From NCBI RefSeq assembly GCF_002968835.1, contig NZ_PKQK01000001.1, positions 2,108,001-2,172,000 of the forward strand: a stretch of 64,000 nucleotides of DNA. The letters are read 5' to 3'. Under the pieces are notes generated by a model. That model was not told the DNA's origin, did no database searches, and saw nothing but the letters and a program-made list of their open reading frames with translations. Position numbers and translations under genes: made by a program. Within the stretch, counting starts at the first letter, position 1. The number at the start of each line of letters is the position of its first letter. Below are positions 44,943 to 53,342 of the stretch, piece by piece. This DNA is from Paenibacillus sp. PCH8 (GTDB lineage: Bacteria > Bacillota > Bacilli > Paenibacillales > Paenibacillaceae).

Positions 44943-44973
44943 AAACGGGACTCCTTCGGGAGTTCCCGTTTTT
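44943..44973 (+). terminator. rho-independent terminator after ppc
   Basis: AAACGGG-ACTCC pairs with GGAGT-TCCCGTTT around TTCG with one bulged base, followed by TTT. Confidence 0.85.
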
Positions 44974-45004
44974 ACTGTTTTTGGCGGATATTTGTCATAC
45001 AGTC

Positions 45005-45033
45005 TTGATTTTTGACCAAAGTTGATTTACGAT
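45005..45033 (+). promoter_or_regulatory. possible sigma-A promoter before sigW
   Basis: TTGATT (45005-45010), 17-base spacer, TACGAT (45028-45033). No ECF-type TGAAAC...CGTA promoter was seen upstream of sigW itself. Confidence 0.45.
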
Positions 45034-45107
45034 TTGATTGGTGAATTACAAGTGTGGACGGGTATCAGAAGACGGAAGACCCATCAGCATGTCTGGGGGA
45101 ATTAAAG

Positions 45108-45674
45108 GTGGACAATTTGGAAAACAGGCTTGTTAAGCTGGTGCTGAAAGGCGACCAGAGAGCCTTTGCAGAAATCGTTGAACTATATAAAGACAAGCTG
45201 TTTCACTTGGCATACCGGATGCTGAACAACCGTCATGAAGCTGAAGACGTTGTACAGGAGACGTTTTTGCGTGTGTTTCGCAACATGGAGAAGTACGATC
45301 CGAACCAGAAGTTCTCAACCTGGATCTACCGGATTGCGACCAATCTGTGTATCGACCGACTGCGCAGAAAGAAACCTTCCTACTCTTTGGATGCTGAACT
45401 GAACGATCAAGAAGGATCGGATGGTTACGCGATGCTTCCGAGTGATGATCGTACACCGGAGAGTGAAGCACTGCTGTCGGAAACGCAGACACTCATTCGT
45501 GAGGCGATTGACAGTTTGCCGGCCAAGTATAAGTCCGTTATGATTTTGAGATATTTACAGGACTTGTCACTACAGGAAATCAGTGATGTAACAGGTATGC
45601 CCGTAACAACGATTAAGACACGCGTTCATCGGGGCCGTGATTTCTTACGTAAAAAATTGGAGTACAAGTTATAA
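45108..45674 (+). CDS. sigW: ECF RNA polymerase sigma factor SigW
   Basis: A 188-residue extracytoplasmic-function sigma factor. Region 2 carries AYRMLNNRHEAEDVVQETF and FSTWIYRIATNLCIDRLRRK; region 4 carries LSLQEISDVTGMPVTTIKTR with the recognition helix. In B. subtilis SigW governs a response to envelope stress and antimicrobial peptides. GTG 45108 is chosen because GGGGGA lies upstream and the length then fits the family; a longer frame starts at 45054. The anti-sigma gene follows, and cdaA-cdaR-glmM-glmS lie downstream as in B. subtilis. Confidence 0.92.
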   Translation: MDNLENRLVKLVLKGDQRAFAEIVELYKDKLFHLAYRMLNNRHEAEDVVQETFLRVFRNMEKYDPNQKFSTWIYRIATNLCIDRLRRKKPSYSLDAELNDQEGSDGYAMLPSDDRTPESEALLSETQTLIREAIDSLPAKYKSVMILRYLQDLSLQEISDVTGMPVTTIKTRVHRGRDFLRKKLEYKL

Positions 45675-45707
45675 ATGTTCTATGCTTTTTATTTGGGCGA
45701 AATTATT

Positions 45708-45733
45708 TGAAACATATCCGAAACGGATGCGTA
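45708..45733 (+). promoter_or_regulatory. ECF sigma (SigW-type) promoter between sigW and its anti-sigma gene
   Basis: TGAAAC (45708-45713), exactly 16 bases, CGTA (45730-45733): a full match to the SigW consensus described in B. subtilis. It lies 76 bases before the anti-sigma start codon. Confidence 0.75.
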
Positions 45734-45809
45734 TGTAATGTATGCAAGTCTTATGCGCGCTTTTTACAGGCTCATGGACTAAGTGATCTAAGAAAGGATT
45801 GGCTCTCAT

Positions 45810-46424
45810 ATGGATTGCAACTCGGCCGTCTCTTTAATGCATGAATGTTTGGATGAGTCGTTGTCCCCGGCCCAGAAGGTTGAACTGAAAAGTCACCTTG
45901 TGATCTGTCCGGATTGTCGCATGCGCTTTAAAGAGTTGGAACAGACGGAAATGCTACTCTTTGCCATGAAACACTATTCACCGTCTGCCTCGGATGAGCT
46001 GACCAATCGAATTATGAATGCTCTGCCCCAGCCCAAGAGACAGCAAGTATGGCTCAAATGGGTCAAAGGACATCCCGCGCTGACGGCGGCAGCCTTCTTT
46101 TTGGTCGTGATGCTCTTTAGCGCCTTGAATTTCTGGAATCAGAATAACGAAATGGTCGTTAAGGGAAATAATCTGGACCAGATCGTGATTCAGGGTAACA
46201 CGGTTATTGTTCCTGAAGGTAAGTCAATTGCTGGCGATCTTACGATAGAAAATGGAACCGCACAAGTATATGGTGATGTGAACGGCAATCTGACGGTTAT
46301 CGACGGACAACTGTTTCAGGCTTCAACGGCGCATATTTCAGGTCAGGTGAAAAGTATTGATCAGGCGCTGGACTGGTTCTGGTACAAAATAACCAATATG
46401 GTAAATGAAGTAGCTTATCGCTAG
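45810..46424 (+). CDS. rsiW: anti-sigma-W factor, membrane bound
   Basis: A 204-residue protein. Residues 1-40 form a zinc-binding anti-sigma domain: H28 or nearby, then CPDC in KSHLVICPDCRMRFKEL. One membrane segment follows at about residues 88-107 (ALTAAAFFLVVMLFSALNFW). The outer part has spaced repeats of the type VIVPEGKSIAGDLTI, AQVYGDVNGNLTVI and AHISGQVKSI, resembling bactofilin-type short beta-helix repeats. Sigma-W-type anti-sigma factors are cleaved in stages by membrane proteases; the outer domain may sense the trigger. AAAGGA precedes the ATG. Confidence 0.85.
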   Translation: MDCNSAVSLMHECLDESLSPAQKVELKSHLVICPDCRMRFKELEQTEMLLFAMKHYSPSASDELTNRIMNALPQPKRQQVWLKWVKGHPALTAAAFFLVVMLFSALNFWNQNNEMVVKGNNLDQIVIQGNTVIVPEGKSIAGDLTIENGTAQVYGDVNGNLTVIDGQLFQASTAHISGQVKSIDQALDWFWYKITNMVNEVAYR

Positions 46425-46459
46425 AACAGGGTAAATTCTTCAATGGTATATACCAAGCA

Positions 46460-46497
46460 GGGTACCTCCAGATTGCATCAGGGGGTACTCTTTTTTT
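46460..46497 (+). terminator. rho-independent terminator after rsiW
   Basis: GGGTACCTCC (46460-46469) pairs with GGGGGTACTC (46481-46490) with two wobbles, followed by seven T residues. Confidence 0.8.
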
Positions 46498-46806
46498 ATA
46501 CGTATGAATTGTAATTTATGGTAAATCCATTATTTATGCGCAGATTGTGACTGCTGTAACTTGCAACCTGAACGTTAACGTTATAACCTAGATACTAAAG
46601 AGAACATACTACTACATATAGATAAGCACTATGCATCCATCCAAAGAGCGTAATCTCCATCAATATAGATTGAAATCATTCTCTTCGACTATAGGAGCAG
46701 CTTGAATGGAATGATGCAGATGCTAAGATAAAGGATTATATAAAATCCTAATGGGTTAATATGAGATCAGGGTTTACTCATCAATGGGGATAGCGGGGGC
46801 TGGCTT
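46498..46806. other. intergenic region before cdaA
   Basis: 309 bases without a gene. Holds the perfect 12-base palindrome AACGTTAACGTT at 46571-46582, possibly an operator, and a candidate promoter at 46702. Confidence 0.4.
46702..46729 (+). promoter_or_regulatory. candidate sigma-A promoter for cdaA-cdaR-glmM
   Basis: TTGAAT (46702-46707), 16-base spacer, TAAGAT (46724-46729). Confidence 0.4.
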
Positions 46807-47643
46807 ATGAATTATTTTGCTGACTTAACGTGGACAGAGTCCATTAAGGACGTTATTGATATATTGATCGTGACCTATATTATGTACAAACTGATTTTGC
46901 TTGTGCGAGGTACGCGTGCGGTTCAGCTCCTAAAAGGGATTCTGTTTCTTGTGCTGATCTGGGCATTAAGTACATGGCTAAACCTGTATACGCTCAAATG
47001 GCTGATGAACCAGATGTTTACGTTTGGTGTCGTTGCGGTGTTTATTATCTTTCAGCCGGAATTGCGTCGTGGTCTGGAGCAATTGGGACGCGGTAAGCTG
47101 TTTGGACGTTCAGCGGCAGCGAGTGATGAAGAATTAACGGTGCTAATTGGTGAGATTATTAAGTCTGTTAATTATCTGTCACGGCGTAAAATTGGCGCGT
47201 TGGTTGTATTCGAGCGTGAAACGGGTCTGAACGATTACACGGAATCGGGCATTAAGATGCAATCTCTTGTCAGCTCAGAGCTGATGATAAACATCTTTAT
47301 TCCTAATACACCGCTCCATGATGGAGCCGTTATTATACAAGGAAAGCAGATCACGGCGGCAGCCTGTTATTTGCCTTTATCAGAGAATCCATTTATCAGC
47401 AAGGAACTCGGAACACGTCACCGTGCAGCGATTGGAATTACTGAAGTTGCAGATGCGATCTGTTTGGTTGTTTCCGAGGAGACAGGACAAGTGTCGCTGG
47501 CGATGAATGGACAGGTGGTACGTGATATTAAGGAAGAATCACTGATTACCAAACTATACGAGGAGTTGCGCCCTACATCCAATTTGAAAAAGAATGGCTG
47601 GACAACCTTCTGGAAACGGAAGGGGGGACGTAACAATGGATAA
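46807..47643 (+). CDS. cdaA: diadenylate cyclase CdaA
   Basis: A 278-residue membrane enzyme that makes cyclic di-AMP from two ATP. Three hydrophobic segments lie in the first ~90 residues, followed by the DAC domain. The catalytic motif DGA is at residues 172-174 (TPLHDGAVIIQG) and RHR at 204-206 (GTRHRAAIG). In Bacillales it works with CdaR and GlmM, both encoded directly downstream. The start ATG follows GCGGGGG at some distance. The last eight bases overlap the cdaR start. Confidence 0.95.
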   Translation: MNYFADLTWTESIKDVIDILIVTYIMYKLILLVRGTRAVQLLKGILFLVLIWALSTWLNLYTLKWLMNQMFTFGVVAVFIIFQPELRRGLEQLGRGKLFGRSAAASDEELTVLIGEIIKSVNYLSRRKIGALVVFERETGLNDYTESGIKMQSLVSSELMINIFIPNTPLHDGAVIIQGKQITAAACYLPLSENPFISKELGTRHRAAIGITEVADAICLVVSEETGQVSLAMNGQVVRDIKEESLITKLYEELRPTSNLKKNGWTTFWKRKGGRNNG

Positions 47644-49129
47644 GTGGTTTAACAATAATAACTTTGCCAAAATACTGGCGCTTGCGGTGAGCCTGCTACT
47701 CTGGTTCATGATTCATCTGGATGAAGTGCCAACTACTCCGACGATTACAACGGGAATAACCCATAAGGTTGTGGAACGTACGGTGCCTGTTCAACCTTAT
47801 GGGTTAGACAGCAACGCCTATGTGCTTACATCATTAAGTACAGATGAGGTCCGATTGGAAATCAAAGGGCAGCGCTCGATGTTAACTTCGATTTTTACCA
47901 ATGACGATTATAAAGTCCTGGTCGATCTGAGCCAGGTGAAAGATGGGTCCAATACATTGCCGCTGGTGCCTGATCTACCTTCTGGCGTTGAAGTGGTTAG
48001 CATGGAGCCTTCCATGGTTACAGTGAATGTGGAAAAATTGGGCACGAAATCCTTCAATGTGAATATTGTACCCGAAGGAGAACCATCCGCCGGATACAGC
48101 GCTGGAACGCCCGTTGTTGAACCGGCAGCTCCGGTTAAGGTAACTCTGCCGGAAGGACAGCTTGAGGCTGTAGCGAAAGTCCAGGGCAGTGTGAGCGTGA
48201 AGGATGCGAAGGATGATGTCATACAGAAAAAAGTGAAGCTTCAGGCATACGATGCCGAAGGCAAAGTCCTTGAAAATGCGATTATAACGCCAGAAACGGT
48301 TGAAGTCCGGGTTCCGGTCAATCAGCCCTATACATCTGTACCCTTAAGAATCAGATATTCGGGACAGCTGCCGGAAGGCCTAGTTCTCTCCACGGTAGAG
48401 CCAAGCGTGAAAGAAGTCTCGGTTTATGGATCAGAAGATGTGCTTGCGGGTATACAGTCCTACGACCAAGTAACCCTTGATCTAACACAGTTCGATCAGG
48501 CAGGTACGTCGACAGTTACCATGGACTTGACGCCGCCTTCCGGTTTTGAGAAAATCGAGCCTAGTTCGATTCAGATTAAGGTTACCGTATCACCATTTGA
48601 CGAAGTAGAGGAGACCACCAAGGTCTTTCCCAACGTCCCCATTACACTTACCGGTGCGGGGAATGGACTGGAAGGTACGTTGGTTACTCCTCGAAGTGGC
48701 GGTCTGAACCTTACACTCACAGGCTCGCCAAGCATGCTTGAAGGGCTGAGTAGTGATGATCTCAAGTTGACCGGGAACCTCGCGGGACTTGCGTCGGGTA
48801 CGCATGAGATTAAGGTTGAAGCCGATCTGCCCCGTTTTGCGAAATTGGATGATTCATCCAGTGCGCTGAGTGCAACGGTCAAAATTAGTGAAAAGGCTGA
48901 AGATACAACGACTACTCCCGGTGAAGATCCGACTGATGAGGGCACGGTAGCACCTGACCCTTCACCAGCAGAGGTCGAAAATGGGGAAACGGAGCCTGTT
49001 CCTGACGAAGAGCAGACGGAATCGAATACGGACAGTCAGGAGCAGAGCCCTCAGTCGAACACAACCAATCGTGGTAATCTAAATAACAATAACAGCGGTA
49101 ATGGCGGTAAAAATGGCTCTAATCCGTAA
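47636..49129 (+). CDS. cdaR: CdaA regulator CdaR (YbbR repeats)
   Basis: A 497-residue protein with an N-terminal membrane anchor (FAKILALAVSLLLWFMIHLD) and about four outer YbbR-type beta repeats. CdaR binds and tunes the cyclase CdaA in related bacteria. The last ~75 residues are low complexity: acidic (GEDPTDEGTVAPDPSP), then Asn/Gly-rich, likely disordered. ATG 47636 is chosen over 47594 because AAGGGGGG precedes it and the anchor then sits at the start. It overlaps the cdaA end by eight bases, suggesting coupled translation. Confidence 0.92.
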   Translation: MDKWFNNNNFAKILALAVSLLLWFMIHLDEVPTTPTITTGITHKVVERTVPVQPYGLDSNAYVLTSLSTDEVRLEIKGQRSMLTSIFTNDDYKVLVDLSQVKDGSNTLPLVPDLPSGVEVVSMEPSMVTVNVEKLGTKSFNVNIVPEGEPSAGYSAGTPVVEPAAPVKVTLPEGQLEAVAKVQGSVSVKDAKDDVIQKKVKLQAYDAEGKVLENAIITPETVEVRVPVNQPYTSVPLRIRYSGQLPEGLVLSTVEPSVKEVSVYGSEDVLAGIQSYDQVTLDLTQFDQAGTSTVTMDLTPPSGFEKIEPSSIQIKVTVSPFDEVEETTKVFPNVPITLTGAGNGLEGTLVTPRSGGLNLTLTGSPSMLEGLSSDDLKLTGNLAGLASGTHEIKVEADLPRFAKLDDSSSALSATVKISEKAEDTTTTPGEDPTDEGTVAPDPSPAEVENGETEPVPDEEQTESNTDSQEQSPQSNTTNRGNLNNNNSGNGGKNGSNP

Positions 49130-49203
49130 ATGTTCTCATTCTGAAATTTTTAAAAAAAATTATAATTGTACTCGTATACGATGCGAATAGAAGGAGTTAA
49201 ATC

Positions 49204-50544
49204 ATGGGTAAATATTTTGGTACAGACGGTGTAAGAGGGGTTGCCAATAAAGAGTTAACGGCGGAGCTGGCTTACAGCATTGGACGTTGTGGTGGTTACG
49301 TACTTGCAGGCGGTGTGGAAAGACCGAAGGTAGTGATCGGCATGGATACTCGTATTTCGGGACTCATGTTGGAGTCCGCACTCGTTGCAGGTCTATTGTC
49401 CATCGGTGCTGATGTGATTCGTCTGGGCGTTGTATCCACTCCAGGAGTGGCATATATTGCACGTTTGTTGAAAGCTGATGCAGGCGTGATGATCTCGGCT
49501 TCCCACAATCCGGTTGAGGATAATGGAATCAAGTTCTTTGGTGGAGATGGCTTCAAGTTGTCGGATGAAACCGAGAACCGGATTGAAGAGTTGATGGATG
49601 CAGAGAAAGATGAATTGCCACGTCCTGTTGGAGGCGGTCTGGGAACCGTAATGACGGATGAAGAATCCCGTTATCGTTACCTCGATTTTCTGAAAACTAC
49701 AGTAAATGAGTCGTTCTCTGGCCTGAAAATTGTTCTGGACTGTGCAAACGGAGCAGCTTATGAGCTGGCACCCAAATTGTTCAGTGAGCTTGGTGCAGAA
49801 GTCATTGCCATTGGCGCAGAACCTAACGGCCTGAATATTAATGAGAAGTGTGGATCAACTCATCCAGATAATTTGAAGCAGGAAGTACTCAAACATAAAG
49901 CGGATCTGGGTCTTGCTTTTGACGGGGATGCAGATCGTTTAATTGCGATTGATGAGACGGGCGCTGAGGTGGATGGAGACTTCATTCTGTGTATCTGTGG
50001 TGATGCGATGAATCGTGCAGGTAAGCTGAAGGACAGTACTGTCGTGTCGACCGTTATGAGTAACATTGGATTCTACAAAGCAACAGAAAAACTTGCACTG
50101 AAAACAGCTAAAACGGCAGTGGGTGACCGTTATGTGATGGAGGAAATGCGTCGCGGGGGTTATAACCTGGGTGGAGAGCAATCTGGTCATGTTATTTTCC
50201 TGGACTACAACACAACGGGAGACGGCATGTTAACTGGGATTCAACTCGTGGATACGCTCAAGGCTTCTGGTAAAAAACTGAGTGAACTGAAAGCGCTGAT
50301 GACCCAGTACCCACAAGTATTGGTGAATGTGCGTGTTGAAGATAAGAGCAAATACGAGGGCAATTCTGCGATTGAGCAAGCCATTGCGACGGTGGAACAA
50401 CAACTGGGTGATAATGGACGTGTACTCGTTCGTGCTTCAGGAACTGAATCACTGATCCGTGTTATGGCGGAAGGACCAGATAAAGACGAACTTGAACAAT
50501 TTGTATCCCAAATTGCAGATGTGGTGCAAAAAGAACTGGTATAG
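49204..50544 (+). CDS. glmM: phosphoglucosamine mutase GlmM
   Basis: A 446-residue enzyme that converts glucosamine-6-phosphate to glucosamine-1-phosphate, on the way to UDP-GlcNAc for cell wall. The phosphorylated serine is S100 in [17 protein letters not shown]. The metal-binding DGDADR loop and the substrate loop GGEQSGHVI are present, and [15 protein letters not shown] binds phosphate. GAAGGAG precedes the ATG. It directly precedes glmS, which supplies its substrate, and in related bacteria GlmM also inhibits CdaA, encoded two genes upstream. Confidence 0.97.
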   Translation: MGKYFGTDGVRGVANKELTAELAYSIGRCGGYVLAGGVERPKVVIGMDTRISGLMLESALVAGLLSIGADVIRLGVVSTPGVAYIARLLKADAGVMISASHNPVEDNGIKFFGGDGFKLSDETENRIEELMDAEKDELPRPVGGGLGTVMTDEESRYRYLDFLKTTVNESFSGLKIVLDCANGAAYELAPKLFSELGAEVIAIGAEPNGLNINEKCGSTHPDNLKQEVLKHKADLGLAFDGDADRLIAIDETGAEVDGDFILCICGDAMNRAGKLKDSTVVSTVMSNIGFYKATEKLALKTAKTAVGDRYVMEEMRRGGYNLGGEQSGHVIFLDYNTTGDGMLTGIQLVDTLKASGKKLSELKALMTQYPQVLVNVRVEDKSKYEGNSAIEQAIATVEQQLGDNGRVLVRASGTESLIRVMAEGPDKDELEQFVSQIADVVQKELV

Positions 50545-50644
50545 AAGAATCATTATACACCGCTGGGCGGTATTCTCTGTAGAGAAATGCTGCACAGGAT
50601 GGTTTAATATACCAAGGTTATGTTATAAAATTCATTATTCCTGC

Positions 50645-50688
50645 ATCCCGACTTGGTGAGACCATAGGTCTGATTATCAGGTCGGGAT
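50645..50688 (+). other. nested inverted repeat after glmM
   Basis: ATCCCGAC (50645-50652) pairs with GTCGGGAT (50681-50688), and inside it GACC-ATA-GGTC pairs again. No T-run follows, so it is a weak terminator or another RNA structure. Confidence 0.4.
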
Positions 50689-50730
50689 TGTGGGTAAATA
50701 TGCTGAAATTGTCACAGGTATTTTGCTCCA

Positions 50731-50759
50731 TTGCAAAATGGACCTGACGTGCATATAAT
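50731..50759 (+). promoter_or_regulatory. sigma-A promoter for glmS
   Basis: TTGCAA (50731-50736), 17-base spacer, TATAAT (50754-50759). It starts about 50 bases before the glmS ribozyme. Confidence 0.8.
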
Positions 50760-50815
50760 GAGTGGAGTCGTCATTCAGACACAGAAAGTGAGGATTGTAA
50801 GGTAACAGTTACACA

Positions 50816-51060
50816 AGCGCCAGAGCTTGAAGTTGCGCGGGATGGTGTAGATCAGAGTTTTCTTTCGAGGGATGTATATGCTTGTTCGGTTTAAGTAACC
50901 GATCAACGATCATCCTGGGTTGATAGAGAAGGCTGAACAACATCAACGGCAATCAAGCTGACGAGGTGGAGGTGTTCGGATTGTTCGGCGGGGACCTCCC
51001 GGTGAAGCACCAGAGCCGTAAACCGGAATGCGGAAAATGGATAGGTGACTGTCCACACAA
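50816..51060 (+). ncRNA. glmS ribozyme (glucosamine-6-phosphate-activated self-cleaving RNA)
   Basis: The 5' core AGCGCCAGAGCTTGA begins at 50816, with cleavage expected between A50816 and G50817. AGCTTGA (50824-50830) pairs with TCAAGCT (50953-50959) as P1, followed by the conserved GACGAGGTGGAGGT and TTCGGCGG core and the downstream P3-P4 region (3' end approximate). Binding of glucosamine-6-phosphate leads to cleavage and loss of glmS mRNA, giving feedback. The P1 arm is extended by about 120 bases and its tip is the repeat at 50870-50915. The 70-codon reading frame across it is not a gene. Confidence 0.88.
50870..50915 (+). repeat. 46-base hairpin repeat, copy 2, at the tip of the glmS ribozyme P1 arm
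   Basis: From GGATGTATATGC to CGATCATCC. It matches the rRNA spacer repeat at 36561-36604 except for two substitutions and a small insertion near the left arm. Confidence 0.8.
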
Positions 51061-51335
51061 CGCGCCGGTGCAGGTGCAAGAGTCAACTAAAATTCAAATG
51101 AATGTGCGTGAAGAGCGTAAACAGTACGCGGACGGGAAAATGATGTACATTCATGATTGCATTCATAACAGCTTATGATGACTGCGGGGCGACAAGAGGT
51201 CGCTCTGATCATTGATAATTGAATAGGTAACAAGTATTCATGAACCGTTAGGCAATCACTCATTTTTCCGATATGCCGCCTCTGCCTGTTTCTCTTCGTG
51301 ACACAGTATTCATACACAAACGGAGGAAATATATT
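51061..51335 (+). other. glmS 5' leader after the ribozyme
   Basis: About 275 bases between ribozyme and start codon. No gene or clear terminator is seen; the ribosome binding site CGGAGGA lies just before glmS. Confidence 0.45.
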
Positions 51336-53168
51336 ATGTGCGGTATTGTTGGATATATTGGTAATAAGAACACTCAGTCGGTATTGATCGAAGGTCTGAA
51401 AAAGCTTGAGTATCGTGGTTATGATTCAGCAGGTATCGCGGTATTTACACCGGAAGGTCTGCAAATCACGAAAGCTCTCGGACGTCTTGCGAACCTTGAA
51501 GCCAAACTTGATGGCGCTCCTCTGGTAGGTAATGCCGGAATCGGACATACACGTTGGGCAACTCATGGTAAACCATCAGATGAGAATTCCCATCCACATA
51601 CGGATGAGAGCCAGAAGTTCTCTGTTGTTCACAACGGCATTATTGAGAACTACCTGGATCTGAAAGAAGAACTGATGGCACAAGGTCACACGTTCACTTC
51701 CGAGACAGATACTGAAGTTATCTCTCACCTGATTGCACGCGAATACAATGGTGATATTGTTAAAGCAGTGCAAAAAGTGATTACGCTGATGCGTGGCGCG
51801 TTCGCTCTGGGTGTATTGACAGAGTATGAGCCTGAGAAACTCGTAGCTGTGCGTCAAGCAAGCCCATTGATTATCGGTATCGGTGAAGGAGAGAACTTTA
51901 TCGGTTCCGACATCCCGGCAATTCTGGAACATACACGTAATGTGTACATTCTGAACGATGGTGAAATGGCTATATTGACACATGATGCTGTCGAATTAAT
52001 GACGATTGAAGGCAACTTTATTTCTCGGGAAATGATTCATGTCGATTGGGATGCTGTAACCGCAGAAAAAGGCGGATTCGAGCACTTCATGCTGAAAGAA
52101 ATTCATGAGCAACCCAAAGCATATCGTGATACAATGCTCGGTCGCATCGACAATGATGGCAAAAAAGTTCAACTTCCTGAGTTGAAAATGACAGAAGAGC
52201 AAATTAAAAATATCCGTAACGTTCAAATCATTGCATGTGGTACAGCATACCATGCAGGTCTGGTTGGACGTACAGTCATTGAGCAATTGGTACGTATTCC
52301 GGTTGAAACGGATGTGGCTTCCGAGTATCGTTACCGTTCGCCAATCGTGCACAAGGATACACTTGTGATCGTTGTGAGCCAGTCTGGTGAGACTGCAGAT
52401 ACCCTTGCTGCACTTCGCGAAGCACAATCCAATGGTGCACATGTACTGGCAATTACGAACGTTGTGGGTAGTTCCATTGCACGTGATGCAGACGATGTCA
52501 TCGCAACATTGGCAGGCCCTGAAATTGCGGTAGCTTCTACGAAAGCATATACTTCACAGTTGATCGCGTTTAACTTGCTCGGTCTGTACCTTGCACAAGT
52601 ACGCGGTACAAAATCTGCAGAAGAGATTGCACACACGCTAGCAGCAATGCAAGCATTGCCTGAGCAAGTGGAATCTATGCTGGAGCAAGCCGACGCAATC
52701 AAAGGATATGCAGAGCAGATCTCGAAACACGAGCATCTCTTCTTCATCGGTCGTGGTCTTGACTATGCAGTAGCTCAAGAAGGATCGTTGAAGCTGAAAG
52801 AGATCTCTTATATTCACTCTGAAGCTTATGCTGCGGGTGAGTTGAAACATGGTACGCTTGCATTGATTGAAGATGGCATCCCTGTCATTGCTCTTGCAAC
52901 GCAGGAGAACGTTCTGGAGAAAACCGTGAGCAATATCAAGGAAGTGAAAGCACGCGGCGCAGACGTATTGGTGATTACGTACGAAGAGCACGTAGCAACG
53001 CTGTTGAAATCCGTAGACCAAGCGTTTGCTATCCCTAAGACGTTGCCACTGCTTAGCCCGGCTCTGTCCGTAGTTGCATTGCAATTGCTGGCATACTACG
53101 CATCTCTTGCATTAGGTCACGATGTGGATAAACCACGTAACCTGGCGAAAAGCGTAACGGTAGAGTAA
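51336..53168 (+). CDS. glmS: glutamine--fructose-6-phosphate aminotransferase (isomerizing)
   Basis: A 610-residue enzyme that makes glucosamine-6-phosphate from fructose-6-phosphate and glutamine, the first step to amino sugars. MCGIVGYIG exposes the N-terminal Cys nucleophile after Met removal, and the glutaminase block GHTRWATHGKPSDENSHPH follows. Two SIS sugar domains start near residues 285 and 460 (VVSQSGETADTLAALREA marks the first). The C-terminus KSVTVE is typical. A longer frame opens at 51273, but the N-terminal Cys must follow Met, so the ATG at 51336 (after CGGAGGA) is correct. Its mRNA carries the ribozyme upstream. Confidence 0.98.
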   Translation: MCGIVGYIGNKNTQSVLIEGLKKLEYRGYDSAGIAVFTPEGLQITKALGRLANLEAKLDGAPLVGNAGIGHTRWATHGKPSDENSHPHTDESQKFSVVHNGIIENYLDLKEELMAQGHTFTSETDTEVISHLIAREYNGDIVKAVQKVITLMRGAFALGVLTEYEPEKLVAVRQASPLIIGIGEGENFIGSDIPAILEHTRNVYILNDGEMAILTHDAVELMTIEGNFISREMIHVDWDAVTAEKGGFEHFMLKEIHEQPKAYRDTMLGRIDNDGKKVQLPELKMTEEQIKNIRNVQIIACGTAYHAGLVGRTVIEQLVRIPVETDVASEYRYRSPIVHKDTLVIVVSQSGETADTLAALREAQSNGAHVLAITNVVGSSIARDADDVIATLAGPEIAVASTKAYTSQLIAFNLLGLYLAQVRGTKSAEEIAHTLAAMQALPEQVESMLEQADAIKGYAEQISKHEHLFFIGRGLDYAVAQEGSLKLKEISYIHSEAYAAGELKHGTLALIEDGIPVIALATQENVLEKTVSNIKEVKARGADVLVITYEEHVATLLKSVDQAFAIPKTLPLLSPALSVVALQLLAYYASLALGHDVDKPRNLAKSVTVE

Positions 53169-53250
53169 GAATTGATTCTTAATATTATGGTTGTCCAGTG
53201 ATAAAAAAACGTGGAACCAGTGACAAAAGCATGGAACTACACGATCTAAT

Positions 53251-53280
53251 GTCGGATGAGATTGATCAATGTCATCCGAC
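53251..53280. repeat. 30-base near-perfect palindrome after glmS
   Basis: From GTCGGATGAG to GTCATCCGAC with ATTGATCAAT at the centre; only one base pair of the dyad is mismatched. No T-run follows. It may be an operator or part of an RNA structure. Confidence 0.5.
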
Positions 53281-53305
53281 ATTCAATAATATCTAAACTA
53301 AATAA

Positions 53306-53342
53306 AAGTTCTGATGACGTTAAGTCATCAGGACTTTCTTAA
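53306..53342 (+). terminator. rho-independent terminator after glmS
   Basis: AAGTTCTGATGAC (53306-53318) pairs with GTCATCAGGACTT (53324-53336) with one wobble, followed by TCTT. Confidence 0.75.

Noticed and set aside
50966-51178. 70-codon frame in the glmS leader
   Set aside because: It overlaps the ribozyme core and lacks protein character.
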